Origin: Pythium myriotylum
Lineage: Eukaryota; Oomycota; Peronosporomycetes; Pythiales; Pythiaceae
DNA length: 64,000 bases
Assembly (NCBI GenBank): GCA_023091665.1
Contig: JALJCQ010000017.1
Location: forward strand, 3,406,501 to 3,470,500
Reading direction: 5' to 3'
Shown in pieces: positions 52,812 to 63,602 of this stretch; the stretch's first letter is position 1; every line of letters begins with the position of its first letter. Position numbers and translations under genes: made by a program. The notes beneath the pieces are model-generated. The model made no database searches and was not told where the DNA came from. It saw only the letters and a list, made by a program, of their open reading frames with translations.

Positions 52812-53554
52812 GGCGATGATGGAGAGTCTTTCCTTAATTGCTTCGTCACGCGGGGCTTGGTCTAGGGTTTAGAGAGGCTTGAAGTGACTTGCAAAGACTT
52901 GGTCAGGGAAACTACGACCCAAAGAGTTGCTCTATTACAGATGCAGGGGCTCTTTCGACTTGATGTCTTCGTCGGTGGGCGTCTTCGTGCTGAGTGGAAA
53001 ATTGAAAACTGAGGAAGACCGCCGACCTCGCCCCCGGGTGCCTACGCTAAAGTCCTACGCTAGAGTCCTACGCTTCTGGGTTCTAGGGCTGGACAGGAAC
53101 TTGAGTGTTCTGGGTCTGCGTGTCTGTGCTGCTGGGGTCTTGAGACACGTGAGAATATTCGACGTCCTGGGTTGAACATTCTCGAACATTCTCGGGAATA
53201 TTCTCGAATGTTCGGTCGAACGTTCTCGAACCTTCGACAAACTTTTCGACTGGGTTGGCCGAAATTTTCGTCTGGGTTTAGGGTTTAGGGTAGGGTTTGG
53301 GGTTGAGGGTCGGGGATGGGTTGTAGACAGATAGTGCACGATCCGGGCGGCCATTCTTGAATTTGCTCGCAATATGCCAAGCGTTCGCTGTTACCCTTTC
53401 GAGGGGGATCATCCCAAGCCAGCCGCTCCGTGAGCCTTCACTGCACGACCCCATACTCTGTGGCATGGTTCCAAATGAGTGGGTAGCAGCAAGGCTAAAC
53501 ACGTTCTCGCGCGCTGGAAGGGCACGGTCATCCGTGTCCGGGGTGGTCCAGGCT

Positions 53555-55669
53555 TTAATGCATGGCATCTCCCGAGCTGTTCTTGAAGTGGTCGTCGTAG
53601 ATGTTGGCCCTGAACTCTGATGGACAGAGTATGTCTCGGAGGTTCCGTGGACGGCGGTAGCACACAGTGATCTTGATGTTGTGGGCTGCGAACTCGTCTT
53701 CAATACGGTGGGCTTGATAGATAGCTCGTAGTTGTTTCCGAGTTGGGCCGTTCGGGTCATAAGGCACAGACAAGAAGACTTGCTTGGGCTTGCCGAGTTC
53801 CGTGGTTGGCCGCGTCGTCTGTTGTGCTTCTTCTTGTAGCTTGGCGATTCTTTCGATGGCGTCGCGGAAATGGTCTCTAAGCTGGTTAGAGTTGTATCCG
53901 CGAGCTGCCAGGCGCTGGAAGAAGGCTCTGACTTGAGACAGGAAATCTTCCTTCCTGGTGTTCTGGCGGTAATACTTCTGGACAATGCCGATGATGAGGC
54001 CTTTCAGAACGCCTGGAGGGTGTGCGCTTTGAGCCGCGATGTAGAGATAGAGATTGAGCTCTTTCTCATGAGTTCGAGTCTCGTATCTCGTGTCGGATCG
54101 GCGGATTTTGAGGTCAAGAAACGGTGCTTCACGACCGCGTTCCATGTACGTCCAGCGAAGTCCTGGAATCGTGTTGAGGCGGATCTTGAAGAGTTCGAAA
54201 GCACGGGGATCTTTTCCGTCTTGCCAAATCAAAAACACGTCGTCGATGTAGCGCTTGTAGAGCACGATGTAGTTGCTGAACTCTCGAAGGATGCTTCGCT
54301 CGTGATACGCTACGTAGAGTGATGCGTACGTGGGGGCACATGGTGTTCCCATGGCGGTGCCCTTGATTTGCTTCCACACGCAGTCTCCGAACATGAACAA
54401 GTTCTCGTTCATGATGTAGTCGAGACCTTGGACGATCACATTCTCGAAGCGATGCTTCTCTTCTTGGAGCATGGCTTTGATTGTTGCGATGCCGATGTTG
54501 GTGGGGATGTTGGTGTAGAGCGAGACGGCGTCAAATGTGAACAAACGATGCTTGGGGCTGGGCTGAATCTGTCGAAGTTCAGTCAGCAGCGTGTCGGAGT
54601 CTCGAAGGTACGATGGCTGTCGCTGGAGCATGTCTTGCAACTGGAAATCGATCCACTTCGAGAGACCGGCTGTCGGTGTTCCGCAGCTGGCAATGATAGG
54701 GCGAATGGCGAGATCCTCCTTGTGGAGCTTTATCAGGCCATAGAAGCGTCCTAACTTGCACGAACTTGGATTACACTTGATGACAGCAACTTGTCGTTGG
54801 ATGACTGGATCTTCACGGTACTGGTAGTTGAGTAGCATGTAGATCAGGTTCACTTTGGCTGCGATCCGTTGGATCTGGGTCTCTGGTCCGTTGGGAAGAC
54901 GATACAATGGCGTGTATGTCTCCTCGTCACTCAGGTGATCAAGACACATGGAAGTGTACTGTGATCGAAGCATGAGCGTCGGGCCGAGGTTCTTGTCTGC
55001 CTGCACGACCATCAAGTTCGGATCATTTCGTAGCAATCGTAGCAAGTTGCGTTGGTTGCTGTCGAGGTTGAACTTGTGTCGGAAGGGATACTGTGCAATG
55101 AGTTCGGTCGCGTGTGACTTGATCGACTCCAGTAAATCTTCTTGATGGCGTGGCAGGTGGTTTGGCTGGAAAGCAAGGTTTGGAACGTAGATCTTCGAGT
55201 TGTAGTCGCGGTCGCTGGAGTCAGCAAACTGGACTGCAATTCGAAGAGACCGGACGAGTTTGGGGAAGATGGTAACTGGCGAGAGGGAAGAGCGTTGCGG
55301 CGGAGGTGTCGGGCAGAACTTGAGGTTCAGACCCAGGAGTCTCTTCAGACCTGGTGGAATCTTGGTGCCACGTGGTGTGAGATTGTGGAACGCGAGATTG
55401 CGAGGCAATGCGTCCACATCACAAGCCCTACGACAGCCGAAGATCAAACTGGCGTTGAAGAGATCCGAGCGGTCGCGTCTTATGATCGCGCGGTTTTGGC
55501 GCCGCGCGGCGGTTTGTCGGCGGCGTTGCTCCTTTTCCTTTTGCTTGCGCTTCGCGTGTTGCCGTTTCTTCCGCTGTTTGAGGCGGAAGTTCCCTTTGCG
55601 GCGTCGGCCTTTGGTGCAGGGTGCTTCTTGTTCTTGCTGACGGTCGCACCCTTCGCGCCAGCTCTGGCG
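53555..55669 (-). CDS. PLE reverse transcriptase (-1 frame), unit 4
   Basis: Same as unit 1; frameshift site at 55669-55675. Confidence 0.9.
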   Translation of the reverse strand, partial: RQSWREGCDRQQEQEAPCTKGRRRKGNFRLKQRKKRQHAKRKQKEKEQRRRQTAARRQNRAIIRRDRSDLFNASLIFGCRRACDVDALPRNLAFHNLTPRGTKIPPGLKRLLGLNLKFCPTPPPQRSSLSPVTIFPKLVRSLRIAVQFADSSDRDYNSKIYVPNLAFQPNHLPRHQEDLLESIKSHATELIAQYPFRHKFNLDSNQRNLLRLLRNDPNLMVVQADKNLGPTLMLRSQYTSMCLDHLSDEETYTPLYRLPNGPETQIQRIAAKVNLIYMLLNYQYREDPVIQRQVAVIKCNPSSCKLGRFYGLIKLHKEDLAIRPIIASCGTPTAGLSKWIDFQLQDMLQRQPSYLRDSDTLLTELRQIQPSPKHRLFTFDAVSLYTNIPTNIGIATIKAMLQEEKHRFENVIVQGLDYIMNENLFMFGDCVWKQIKGTAMGTPCAPTYASLYVAYHERSILREFSNYIVLYKRYIDDVFLIWQDGKDPRAFELFKIRLNTIPGLRWTYMERGREAPFLDLKIRRSDTRYETRTHEKELNLYLYIAAQSAHPPGVLKGLIIGIVQKYYRQNTRKEDFLSQVRAFFQRLAARGYNSNQLRDHFRDAIERIAKLQEEAQQTTRPTTELGKPKQVFLSVPYDPNGPTRKQLRAIYQAHRIEDEFAAHNIKITVCYRRPRNLRDILCPSEFRANIYDDHFKNSSGDAMH

Positions 55670-56388
55670 TTTTTTCGTTCCTGTTGCTTTGGAACCTTCC
55701 GGTCGATACGGAGCTGTCGTAGTTCGTTCTTGATCGATTGTAGCTTGCGATCAATCAACACGTTCACGAGATCCTGGTTTGGAGTTTCCACCTCCATGTC
55801 GGCAGCCGCGGCTTGCTTGGCTTGCTTGTCGACGAGTCGGATGCTCGCATCAGCTTGGCTGTATCGTTCCGCAAGCTCAAACTGGGTCAGGCGAGCTTCG
55901 AACTCGTCCTTGGCATGGTGGTAGATGTCGACATATGCGTTCTCGTCTCGATCTTCTTCTTCCATGGCATCCCAGTTGATAGTGTCATACTTGCCGTTCG
56001 GGTCGGCTTTGCATGCGAGCTTGCAGTACTCAAGTGCTCGATCTTGGAAATCGTCTCGGAGCTTCTGAACTTGGAGCTCAAGTTGTTCGAGTTCGGCTTT
56101 CTGTACGCTGAGGATGAGATCGAAGGCTTGGTGCTGAAACTGTAGCTTCAGAGCATCGAATTGATTCATCAGCGTGAGCACTCGAGTTGGAAGGGCCGTC
56201 TGGAGTTCGTTGGAGACAACAAGCTTGGCCTGTACTCGCAGGGATCTGGGTACTTCTTGGCGTTCGCGTTGTTGTTGCATCTTGCGGAGGCTCTCTTGCT
56301 TCGCGCTGAGCTTCCGGTGCAGCTTCTTATAGCGCTCCAGATACTCCAGGGTGGTCTTCATCAGTGGGCGCGGCAGACTACGATCCAT
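55480..56388 (-). CDS. PLE ORF1, unit 4
   Basis: Same as unit 1. Confidence 0.85.
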   Translation of the reverse strand: MDRSLPRPLMKTTLEYLERYKKLHRKLSAKQESLRKMQQQRERQEVPRSLRVQAKLVVSNELQTALPTRVLTLMNQFDALKLQFQHQAFDLILSVQKAELEQLELQVQKLRDDFQDRALEYCKLACKADPNGKYDTINWDAMEEEDRDENAYVDIYHHAKDEFEARLTQFELAERYSQADASIRLVDKQAKQAAAADMEVETPNQDLVNVLIDRKLQSIKNELRQLRIDRKVPKQQERKNARAGAKGATVSKNKKHPAPKADAAKGTSASNSGRNGNTRSASKRKRSNAADKPPRGAKTARS

Positions 56389-57131
56389 GGCGATGATGGA
56401 GAGTCTTTCCTTAATTGCTTCGTCACGCGGGGCTTGGTCTAGGGTTTAGAGAGGCTTGAAGTGACTTGCAAAGACTTGGTCAGGGAAACTACGACCCAAA
56501 GAGTTGCTCTATTACAGATGCAGGGGCTCTTTCGACTTGATGTCTTCGTCGGTGGGCGTCTTCGTGCTGAGTGGAAAATTGAAAACTGAGGAAGACCGCC
56601 GACCTCGCCCCCGGGTGCCTACGCTAAAGTCCTACGCTAGAGTCCTACGCTTCTGGGTTCTAGGGCTGGACAGGAACTTGAGTGTTCTGGGTCTGCGTGT
56701 CTGTGCTGCTGGGGTCTTGAGACACGTGAGAATATTCGACGTCCTGGGTTGAACATTCTCGAACATTCTCGGGAATATTCTCGAATGTTCGGTCGAACGT
56801 TCTCGAACCTTCGACAAACTTTTCGACTGGGTTGGCCGAAATTTTCGTCTGGGTTTAGGGTTTAGGGTAGGGTTTGGGGTTGAGGGTCGGGGATGGGTTG
56901 TAGACAGATAGTGCACGATCCGGGCGGCCATTCTTGAATTTGCTCGCAATATGCCAAGCGTTCGCTGTTACCCTTTCGAGGGGGATCATCCCAAGCCAGC
57001 CGCTCCGTGAGCCTTCACTGCACGACCCCATACTCTGTGGCATGGTTCCAAATGAGTGGGTAGCAGCAAGGCTAAACACGTTCTCGCGCGCTGGAAGGGC
57101 ACGGTCATCCGTGTCCGGGGTGGTCCAGGCT

Positions 57132-59246
57132 TTAATGCATGGCATCTCCCGAGCTGTTCTTGAAGTGGTCGTCGTAGATGTTGGCCCTGAACTCTGATGG
57201 ACAGAGTATGTCTCGGAGGTTCCGTGGACGGCGGTAGCACACAGTGATCTTGATGTTGTGGGCTGCGAACTCGTCTTCAATACGGTGGGCTTGATAGATA
57301 GCTCGTAGTTGTTTCCGAGTTGGGCCGTTCGGGTCATAAGGCACAGACAAGAAGACTTGCTTGGGCTTGCCGAGTTCCGTGGTTGGCCGCGTCGTCTGTT
57401 GTGCTTCTTCTTGTAGCTTGGCGATTCTTTCGATGGCGTCGCGGAAATGGTCTCTAAGCTGGTTAGAGTTGTATCCGCGAGCTGCCAGGCGCTGGAAGAA
57501 GGCTCTGACTTGAGACAGGAAATCTTCCTTCCTGGTGTTCTGGCGGTAATACTTCTGGACAATGCCGATGATGAGGCCTTTCAGAACGCCTGGAGGGTGT
57601 GCGCTTTGAGCCGCGATGTAGAGATAGAGATTGAGCTCTTTCTCATGAGTTCGAGTCTCGTATCTCGTGTCGGATCGGCGGATTTTGAGGTCAAGAAACG
57701 GTGCTTCACGACCGCGTTCCATGTACGTCCAGCGAAGTCCTGGAATCATGTTGAGGCGGATCTTGAAGAGTTCGAAAGCACGGGGATCTTTTCCGTCTTG
57801 CCAAATCAAAAACACGTCGTCGATGTAGCGCTTGTAGAGCACGATGTAGTTGCTGAACTCTCGAAGGATGCTTCGCTCGTGATACGCTACGTAGAGTGAT
57901 GCGTACGTGGGGGCACATGGTGTTCCCATGGCGGTGCCCTTGATTTGCTTCCACACGCAGTCTCCGAACATGAACAAGTTCTCGTTCATGATGTAGTCGA
58001 GACCTTGGACGATCACATTCTCGAAGCGATGCTTCTCTTCTTGGAGCATGGCTTTGATTGTTGCGATGCCGATGTTGGTGGGGATGTTGGTGTAGAGCGA
58101 GACGGCGTCAAATGTGAACAAACGATGCTTGGGGCTGGGCTGAATCTGTCGAAGTTCAGTCAGCAGCGTGTCGGAGTCTCGAAGGTACGATGGCTGTCGC
58201 TGGAGCATGTCTTGCAACTGGAAATCGATCCACTTCGAGAGACCGGCTGTCGGTGTTCCGCAGCTGGCAATGATAGGGCGAATGGCGAGATCCTCCTTGT
58301 GGAGCTTTATCAGGCCATAGAAGCGTCCTAACTTGCACGAACTTGGATTACACTTGATGACAGCAACTTGTCGTTGGATGACTGGATCTTCACGGTACTG
58401 GTAGTTGAGTAGCATGTAGATCAGGTTCACTTTGGCTGCGATCCGTTGGATCTGGGTCTCTGGTCCGTTGGGAAGACGATACAATGGCGTGTATGTCTCC
58501 TCGTCACTCAGGTGATCAAGACACATGGAAGTGTACTGTGATCGAAGCATGAGCGTCGGGCCGAGGTTCTTGTCTGCCTGCACGACCATCAAGTTCGGAT
58601 CATTTCGTAGCAATCGTAGCAAGTTGCGTTGGTTGCTGTCGAGGTTGAACTTGTGTCGGAAGGGATACTGTGCAATGAGTTCGGTCGCGTGTGACTTGAT
58701 CGACTCCAGTAAATCTTCTTGATGGCGTGGCAGGTGGTTTGGCTGGAAAGCAAGGTTTGGAACGTAGATCTTCGAGTTGTAGTCGCGGTCGCTGGAGTCA
58801 GCAAACTGGACTGCAATTCGAAGAGACCGGACGAGTTTGGGGAAGATGGTAACTGGCGAGAGGGAAGAGCGTTGCGGCGGAGGTGTCGGGCAGAACTTGA
58901 GGTTCAGACCCAGGAGTCTCTTCAGACCTGGTGGAATCTTGGTGCCACGTGGTGTGAGATTGTGGAACGCGAGATTGCGAGGCAATGCGTCCACATCACA
59001 AGCCCTACGACAGCCGAAGATCAAACTGGCGTTGAAGAGATCCGAGCGGTCGCGTCTTATGATCGCGCGGTTTTGGCGCCGCGCGGCGGTTTGTCGGCGG
59101 CGTTGCTCCTTTTCCTTTTGCTTGCGCTTCGCGTGTTGCCGTTTCTTCCGCTGTTTGAGGCGGAAGTTCCCTTTGCGGCGTCGGCCTTTGGTGCAGGGTG
59201 CTTCTTGTTCTTGCTGACGGTCGCACCCTTCGCGCCAGCTCTGGCG
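57132..59246 (-). CDS. PLE reverse transcriptase (-1 frame), unit 5
   Basis: As unit 1 except one missense change, RLNTIPGL to RLNMIPGL (plus-strand AATCGTG to AATCATG near 57748), between the YIDD and FLDLKI motifs. It does not touch a catalytic residue. Confidence 0.9.
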   Translation of the reverse strand, partial: RQSWREGCDRQQEQEAPCTKGRRRKGNFRLKQRKKRQHAKRKQKEKEQRRRQTAARRQNRAIIRRDRSDLFNASLIFGCRRACDVDALPRNLAFHNLTPRGTKIPPGLKRLLGLNLKFCPTPPPQRSSLSPVTIFPKLVRSLRIAVQFADSSDRDYNSKIYVPNLAFQPNHLPRHQEDLLESIKSHATELIAQYPFRHKFNLDSNQRNLLRLLRNDPNLMVVQADKNLGPTLMLRSQYTSMCLDHLSDEETYTPLYRLPNGPETQIQRIAAKVNLIYMLLNYQYREDPVIQRQVAVIKCNPSSCKLGRFYGLIKLHKEDLAIRPIIASCGTPTAGLSKWIDFQLQDMLQRQPSYLRDSDTLLTELRQIQPSPKHRLFTFDAVSLYTNIPTNIGIATIKAMLQEEKHRFENVIVQGLDYIMNENLFMFGDCVWKQIKGTAMGTPCAPTYASLYVAYHERSILREFSNYIVLYKRYIDDVFLIWQDGKDPRAFELFKIRLNMIPGLRWTYMERGREAPFLDLKIRRSDTRYETRTHEKELNLYLYIAAQSAHPPGVLKGLIIGIVQKYYRQNTRKEDFLSQVRAFFQRLAARGYNSNQLRDHFRDAIERIAKLQEEAQQTTRPTTELGKPKQVFLSVPYDPNGPTRKQLRAIYQAHRIEDEFAAHNIKITVCYRRPRNLRDILCPSEFRANIYDDHFKNSSGDAMH

Positions 59247-59965
59247 TTTTTTCGTTCCTGTTGCTTTGGAACCTTCCGGTCGATACGGAGCTGTCGTAGT
59301 TCGTTCTTGATCGATTGTAGCTTGCGATCAATCAACACGTTCACGAGATCCTGGTTTGGAGTTTCCACCTCCATGTCGGCAGCCGCGGCTTGCTTGGCTT
59401 GCTTGTCGACGAGTCGGATGCTCGCATCAGCTTGGCTGTATCGTTCCGCAAGCTCAAACTGGGTCAGGCGAGCTTCGAACTCGTCCTTGGCATGGTGGTA
59501 GATGTCGACATATGCGTTCTCGTCTCGATCTTCTTCTTCCATGGCATCCCAGTTGATAGTGTCATACTTGCCGTTCGGGTCGGCTTTGCATGCGAGCTTG
59601 CAGTACTCAAGTGCTCGATCTTGGAAATCGTCTCGGAGCTTCTGAACTTGGAGCTCAAGTTGTTCGAGTTCGGCTTTCTGTACGCTGAGGATGAGATCGA
59701 AGGCTTGGTGCTGAAACTGTAGCTTCAGAGCATCGAATTGATTCATCAGCGTGAGCACTCGAGTTGGAAGGGCCGTCTGGAGTTCGTTGGAGACAACAAG
59801 CTTGGCCTGTACTCGCAGGGATCTGGGTACTTCTTGGCGTTCGCGTTGTTGTTGCATCTTGCGGAGGCTCTCTTGCTTCGCGCTGAGCTTCCGGTGCAGC
59901 TTCTTATAGCGCTCCAGATACTCCAGGGTGGTCTTCATCAGTGGGCGCGGCAGACTACGATCCAT
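59057..59965 (-). CDS. PLE ORF1, unit 5
   Basis: Same as unit 1. Confidence 0.85.
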   Translation of the reverse strand: MDRSLPRPLMKTTLEYLERYKKLHRKLSAKQESLRKMQQQRERQEVPRSLRVQAKLVVSNELQTALPTRVLTLMNQFDALKLQFQHQAFDLILSVQKAELEQLELQVQKLRDDFQDRALEYCKLACKADPNGKYDTINWDAMEEEDRDENAYVDIYHHAKDEFEARLTQFELAERYSQADASIRLVDKQAKQAAAADMEVETPNQDLVNVLIDRKLQSIKNELRQLRIDRKVPKQQERKNARAGAKGATVSKNKKHPAPKADAAKGTSASNSGRNGNTRSASKRKRSNAADKPPRGAKTARS

Positions 59966-60708
59966 GGCGATGATGGAGAGTCTTTCCTTAATTGCTTCGT
60001 CACGCGGGGCTTGGTCTAGGGTTTAGAGAGGCTTGAAGTGACTTGCAAAGACTTGGTCAGGGAAACTACGACCCAAAGAGTTGCTCTATTACAGATGCAG
60101 GGGCTCTTTCGACTTGATGTCTTCGTCGGTGGGCGTCTTCGTGCTGAGTGGAAAATTGAAAACTGAGGAAGACCGCCGACCTCGCCCCCGGGTGCCTACG
60201 CTAAAGTCCTACGCTAGAGTCCTACGCTTCTGGGTTCTAGGGCTGGACAGGAACTTGAGTGTTCTGGGTCTGCGTGTCTGTGCTGCTGGGGTCTTGAGAC
60301 ACGTGAGAATATTCGACGTCCTGGGTTGAACATTCTCGAACATTCTCGGGAATATTCTCGAATGTTCGGTCGAACGTTCTCGAACCTTCGACAAACTTTT
60401 CGACTGGGTTGGCCGAAATTTTCGTCTGGGTTTAGGGTTTAGGGTAGGGTTTGGGGTTGAGGGTCGGGGATGGGTTGTAGACAGATAGTGCACGATCCGG
60501 GCGGCCATTCTTGAATTTGCTCGCAATATGCCAAGCGTTCGCTGTTACCCTTTCGAGGGGGATCATCCCAAGCCAGCCGCTCCGTGAGCCTTCACTGCAC
60601 GACCCCATACTCTGTGGCATGGTTCCAAATGAGTGGGTAGCAGCAAGGCTAAACACGTTCTCGCGCGCTGGAAGGGCACGGTCATCCGTGTCCGGGGTGG
60701 TCCAGGCT

Positions 60709-62823
60709 TTAATGCATGGCATCTCCCGAGCTGTTCTTGAAGTGGTCGTCGTAGATGTTGGCCCTGAACTCTGATGGACAGAGTATGTCTCGGAGGTTCC
60801 GTGGACGGCGGTAGCACACAGTGATCTTGATGTTGTGGGCTGCGAACTCGTCTTCAATACGGTGGGCTTGATAGATAGCTCGTAGTTGTTTCCGAGTTGG
60901 GCCGTTCGGGTCATAAGGCACAGACAAGAAGACTTGCTTGGGCTTGCCGAGTTCCGTGGTTGGCCGCGTCGTCTGTTGTGCTTCTTCTTGTAGCTTGGCG
61001 ATTCTTTCGATGGCGTCGCGGAAATGGTCTCTAAGCTGGTTAGAGTTGTATCCGCGAGCTGCCAGGCGCTGGAAGAAGGCTCTGACTTGAGACAGGAAAT
61101 CTTCCTTCCTGGTGTTCTGGCGGTAATACTTCTGGACAATGCCGATGATGAGGCCTTTCAGAACGCCTGGAGGGTGTGCGCTTTGAGCCGCGATGTAGAG
61201 ATAGAGATTGAGCTCTTTCTCATGAGTTCGAGTCTCGTATCTCGTGTCGGATCGGCGGATTTTGAGGTCAAGAAACGGTGCTTCACGACCGCGTTCCATG
61301 TACGTCCAGCGAAGTCCTGGAATCGTGTTGAGGCGGATCTTGAAGAGTTCGAAAGCACGGGGATCTTTTCCGTCTTGCCAAATCAAAAACACGTCGTCGA
61401 TGTAGCGCTTGTAGAGCACGATGTAGTTGCTGAACTCTCGAAGGATGCTTCGCTCGTGATACGCTACGTAGAGTGATGCGTACGTGGGGGCACATGGTGT
61501 TCCCATGGCGGTGCCCTTGATTTGCTTCCACACGCAGTCTCCGAACATGAACAAGTTCTCGTTCATGATGTAGTCGAGACCTTGGACGATCACATTCTCG
61601 AAGCGATGCTTCTCTTCTTGGAGCATGGCTTTGATTGTTGCGATGCCGATGTTGGTGGGGATGTTGGTGTAGAGCGAGACGGCGTCGAATGTGAACAAAC
61701 GATGCTTGGGGCTGGGCTGAATCTGTCGAAGTTCAGTCAGCAGCGTGTCGGAGTCTCGAAGGTACGATGGCTGTCGCTGGAGCATGTCTTGCAACTGGAA
61801 ATCGATCCACTTCGAGAGACCGGCTGTCGGTGTTCCGCAGCTGGCAATGATAGGGCGAATGGCGAGATCCTCCTTGTGGAGCTTTATCAGGCCATAGAAG
61901 CGTCCTAACTTGCACGAACTTGGATTACACTTGATGACAGCAACTTGTCGTTGGATGACTGGATCTTCACGGTACTGGTAGTTGAGTAGCATGTAGATCA
62001 GGTTCACTTTGGCTGCGATCCGTTGGATCTGGGTCTCTGGTCCGTTGGGAAGACGATACAATGGCGTGTATGTCTCCTCGTCACTCAGGTGATCAAGACA
62101 CATGGAAGTGTACTGTGATCGAAGCATGAGCGTCGGGCCGAGGTTCTTGTCTGCCTGCACGACCATCAAGTTCGGATCATTTCGTAGCAATCGTAGCAAG
62201 TTGCGTTGGTTGCTGTCGAGGTTGAACTTGTGTCGGAAGGGATACTGTGCAATGAGTTCGGTCGCGTGTGACTTGATCGACTCCAGTAAATCTTCTTGAT
62301 GGCGTGGCAGGTGGTTTGGCTGGAAAGCAAGGTTTGGAACGTAGATCTTCGAGTTGTAGTCGCGGTCGCTGGAGTCAGCAAACTGGACTGCAATTCGAAG
62401 AGACCGGACGAGTTTGGGGAAGATGGTAACTGGCGAGAGGGAAGAGCGTTGCGGCGGAGGTGTCGGGCAGAACTTGAGGTTCAGACCCAGGAGTCTCTTC
62501 AGACCTGGTGGAATCTTGGTGCCACGTGGTGTGAGATTGTGGAACGCGAGATTGCGAGGCAATGCGTCCACATCACAAGCCCTACGACAGCCGAAGATCA
62601 AACTGGCGTTGAAGAGATCCGAGCGGTCGCGTCTTATGATCGCGCGGTTTTGGCGCCGCGCGGCGGTTTGTCGGCGGCGTTGCTCCTTTTCCTTTTGCTT
62701 GCGCTTCGCGTGTTGCCGTTTCTTCCGCTGTTTGAGGCGGAAGTTCCCTTTGCGGCGTCGGCCTTTGGTGCAGGGTGCTTCTTGTTCTTGCTGACGGTCG
62801 CACCCTTCGCGCCAGCTCTGGCG
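60709..62823 (-). CDS. PLE reverse transcriptase (-1 frame), unit 6
   Basis: Same protein as unit 1; one silent TTT to TTC change in the FDAVSLY motif near 61687. Frameshift site at 62823-62829. Confidence 0.9.
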   Translation of the reverse strand, partial: RQSWREGCDRQQEQEAPCTKGRRRKGNFRLKQRKKRQHAKRKQKEKEQRRRQTAARRQNRAIIRRDRSDLFNASLIFGCRRACDVDALPRNLAFHNLTPRGTKIPPGLKRLLGLNLKFCPTPPPQRSSLSPVTIFPKLVRSLRIAVQFADSSDRDYNSKIYVPNLAFQPNHLPRHQEDLLESIKSHATELIAQYPFRHKFNLDSNQRNLLRLLRNDPNLMVVQADKNLGPTLMLRSQYTSMCLDHLSDEETYTPLYRLPNGPETQIQRIAAKVNLIYMLLNYQYREDPVIQRQVAVIKCNPSSCKLGRFYGLIKLHKEDLAIRPIIASCGTPTAGLSKWIDFQLQDMLQRQPSYLRDSDTLLTELRQIQPSPKHRLFTFDAVSLYTNIPTNIGIATIKAMLQEEKHRFENVIVQGLDYIMNENLFMFGDCVWKQIKGTAMGTPCAPTYASLYVAYHERSILREFSNYIVLYKRYIDDVFLIWQDGKDPRAFELFKIRLNTIPGLRWTYMERGREAPFLDLKIRRSDTRYETRTHEKELNLYLYIAAQSAHPPGVLKGLIIGIVQKYYRQNTRKEDFLSQVRAFFQRLAARGYNSNQLRDHFRDAIERIAKLQEEAQQTTRPTTELGKPKQVFLSVPYDPNGPTRKQLRAIYQAHRIEDEFAAHNIKITVCYRRPRNLRDILCPSEFRANIYDDHFKNSSGDAMH

Positions 62824-63542
62824 TTTTTTCGTTCCTGTTGCTTTGGAACCTTCCGGTCGATACGGAGCTGTCGTAGTTCGTTCTTGATCGATTGTAGCTT
62901 GCGGTCAATCAACACGTTCACGAGATCCTGGTTTGGAGTTTCCACCTCCATGTCGGCAGCCGCGGCTTGCTTGGCTTGCTTGTCGACGAGTCGGATGCTC
63001 GCATCAGCTTGGCTGTATCGTTCCGCAAGCTCAAACTGGGTCAGGCGAGCTTCGAACTCGTCCTTGGCATGGTGGTAGATGTCGACATATGCGTTCTCGT
63101 CTCGATCTTCTTCTTCCATGGCATCCCAGTTGATAGTGTCATACTTGCCGTTCGGGTCGGCTTTGCATGCGAGCTTGCAGTACTCAAGTGCTCGATCTTG
63201 GAAATCGTCTCGGAGCTTCTGAACTTGGAGCTCAAGTTGTTCGAGTTCGGCTTTCTGTACGCTGAGGATGAGATCGAAGGCTTGGTGCTGAAACTGTAGC
63301 TTCAGAGCATCGAATTGATTCATCAGCGTGAGCACTCGAGTTGGAAGGGCCGTCTGGAGTTCGTTGGAGACAACAAGCTTGGCCTGTACTCGCAGGGATC
63401 TGGGTACTTCTTGGCGTTCGCGTTGTTGTTGCATCTTGCGGAGGCTCTCTTGCTTCGCGCTGAGCTTCCGGTGCAGCTTCTTATAGCGCTCCAGATACTC
63501 CAGGGTGGTCTTCATCAGTGGGCGCGGCAGACTACGATCCAT
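62634..63542 (-). CDS. PLE ORF1, unit 6
   Basis: Same protein as unit 1; one silent change (GAT to GAC) in the IDRK codons near 62904. Confidence 0.85.
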   Translation of the reverse strand: MDRSLPRPLMKTTLEYLERYKKLHRKLSAKQESLRKMQQQRERQEVPRSLRVQAKLVVSNELQTALPTRVLTLMNQFDALKLQFQHQAFDLILSVQKAELEQLELQVQKLRDDFQDRALEYCKLACKADPNGKYDTINWDAMEEEDRDENAYVDIYHHAKDEFEARLTQFELAERYSQADASIRLVDKQAKQAAAADMEVETPNQDLVNVLIDRKLQSIKNELRQLRIDRKVPKQQERKNARAGAKGATVSKNKKHPAPKADAAKGTSASNSGRNGNTRSASKRKRSNAADKPPRGAKTARS

Positions 63543-63602
63543 GGCGATGATGGAGAGTCTTTCCTTAATTGCTTCGTCACGCGGGGCTTGGTCTAGGGTT
63601 TA

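Larger units (their letters stand above)
49295..52871 (-). mobile_element. Penelope-like element, unit 3
   Basis: Third exact 3577-bp repeat. Confidence 0.92.
52872..56448 (-). mobile_element. Penelope-like element, unit 4
   Basis: Fourth exact 3577-bp repeat. Confidence 0.92.
56449..60025 (-). mobile_element. Penelope-like element, unit 5
   Basis: Fifth repeat; one substitution relative to the others is visible in the RT (near 57748). Confidence 0.92.
60026..63602 (-). mobile_element. Penelope-like element, unit 6
   Basis: Sixth repeat; two substitutions noticed, both synonymous in the sense ORFs (near 61687 and 62904). Confidence 0.92.
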
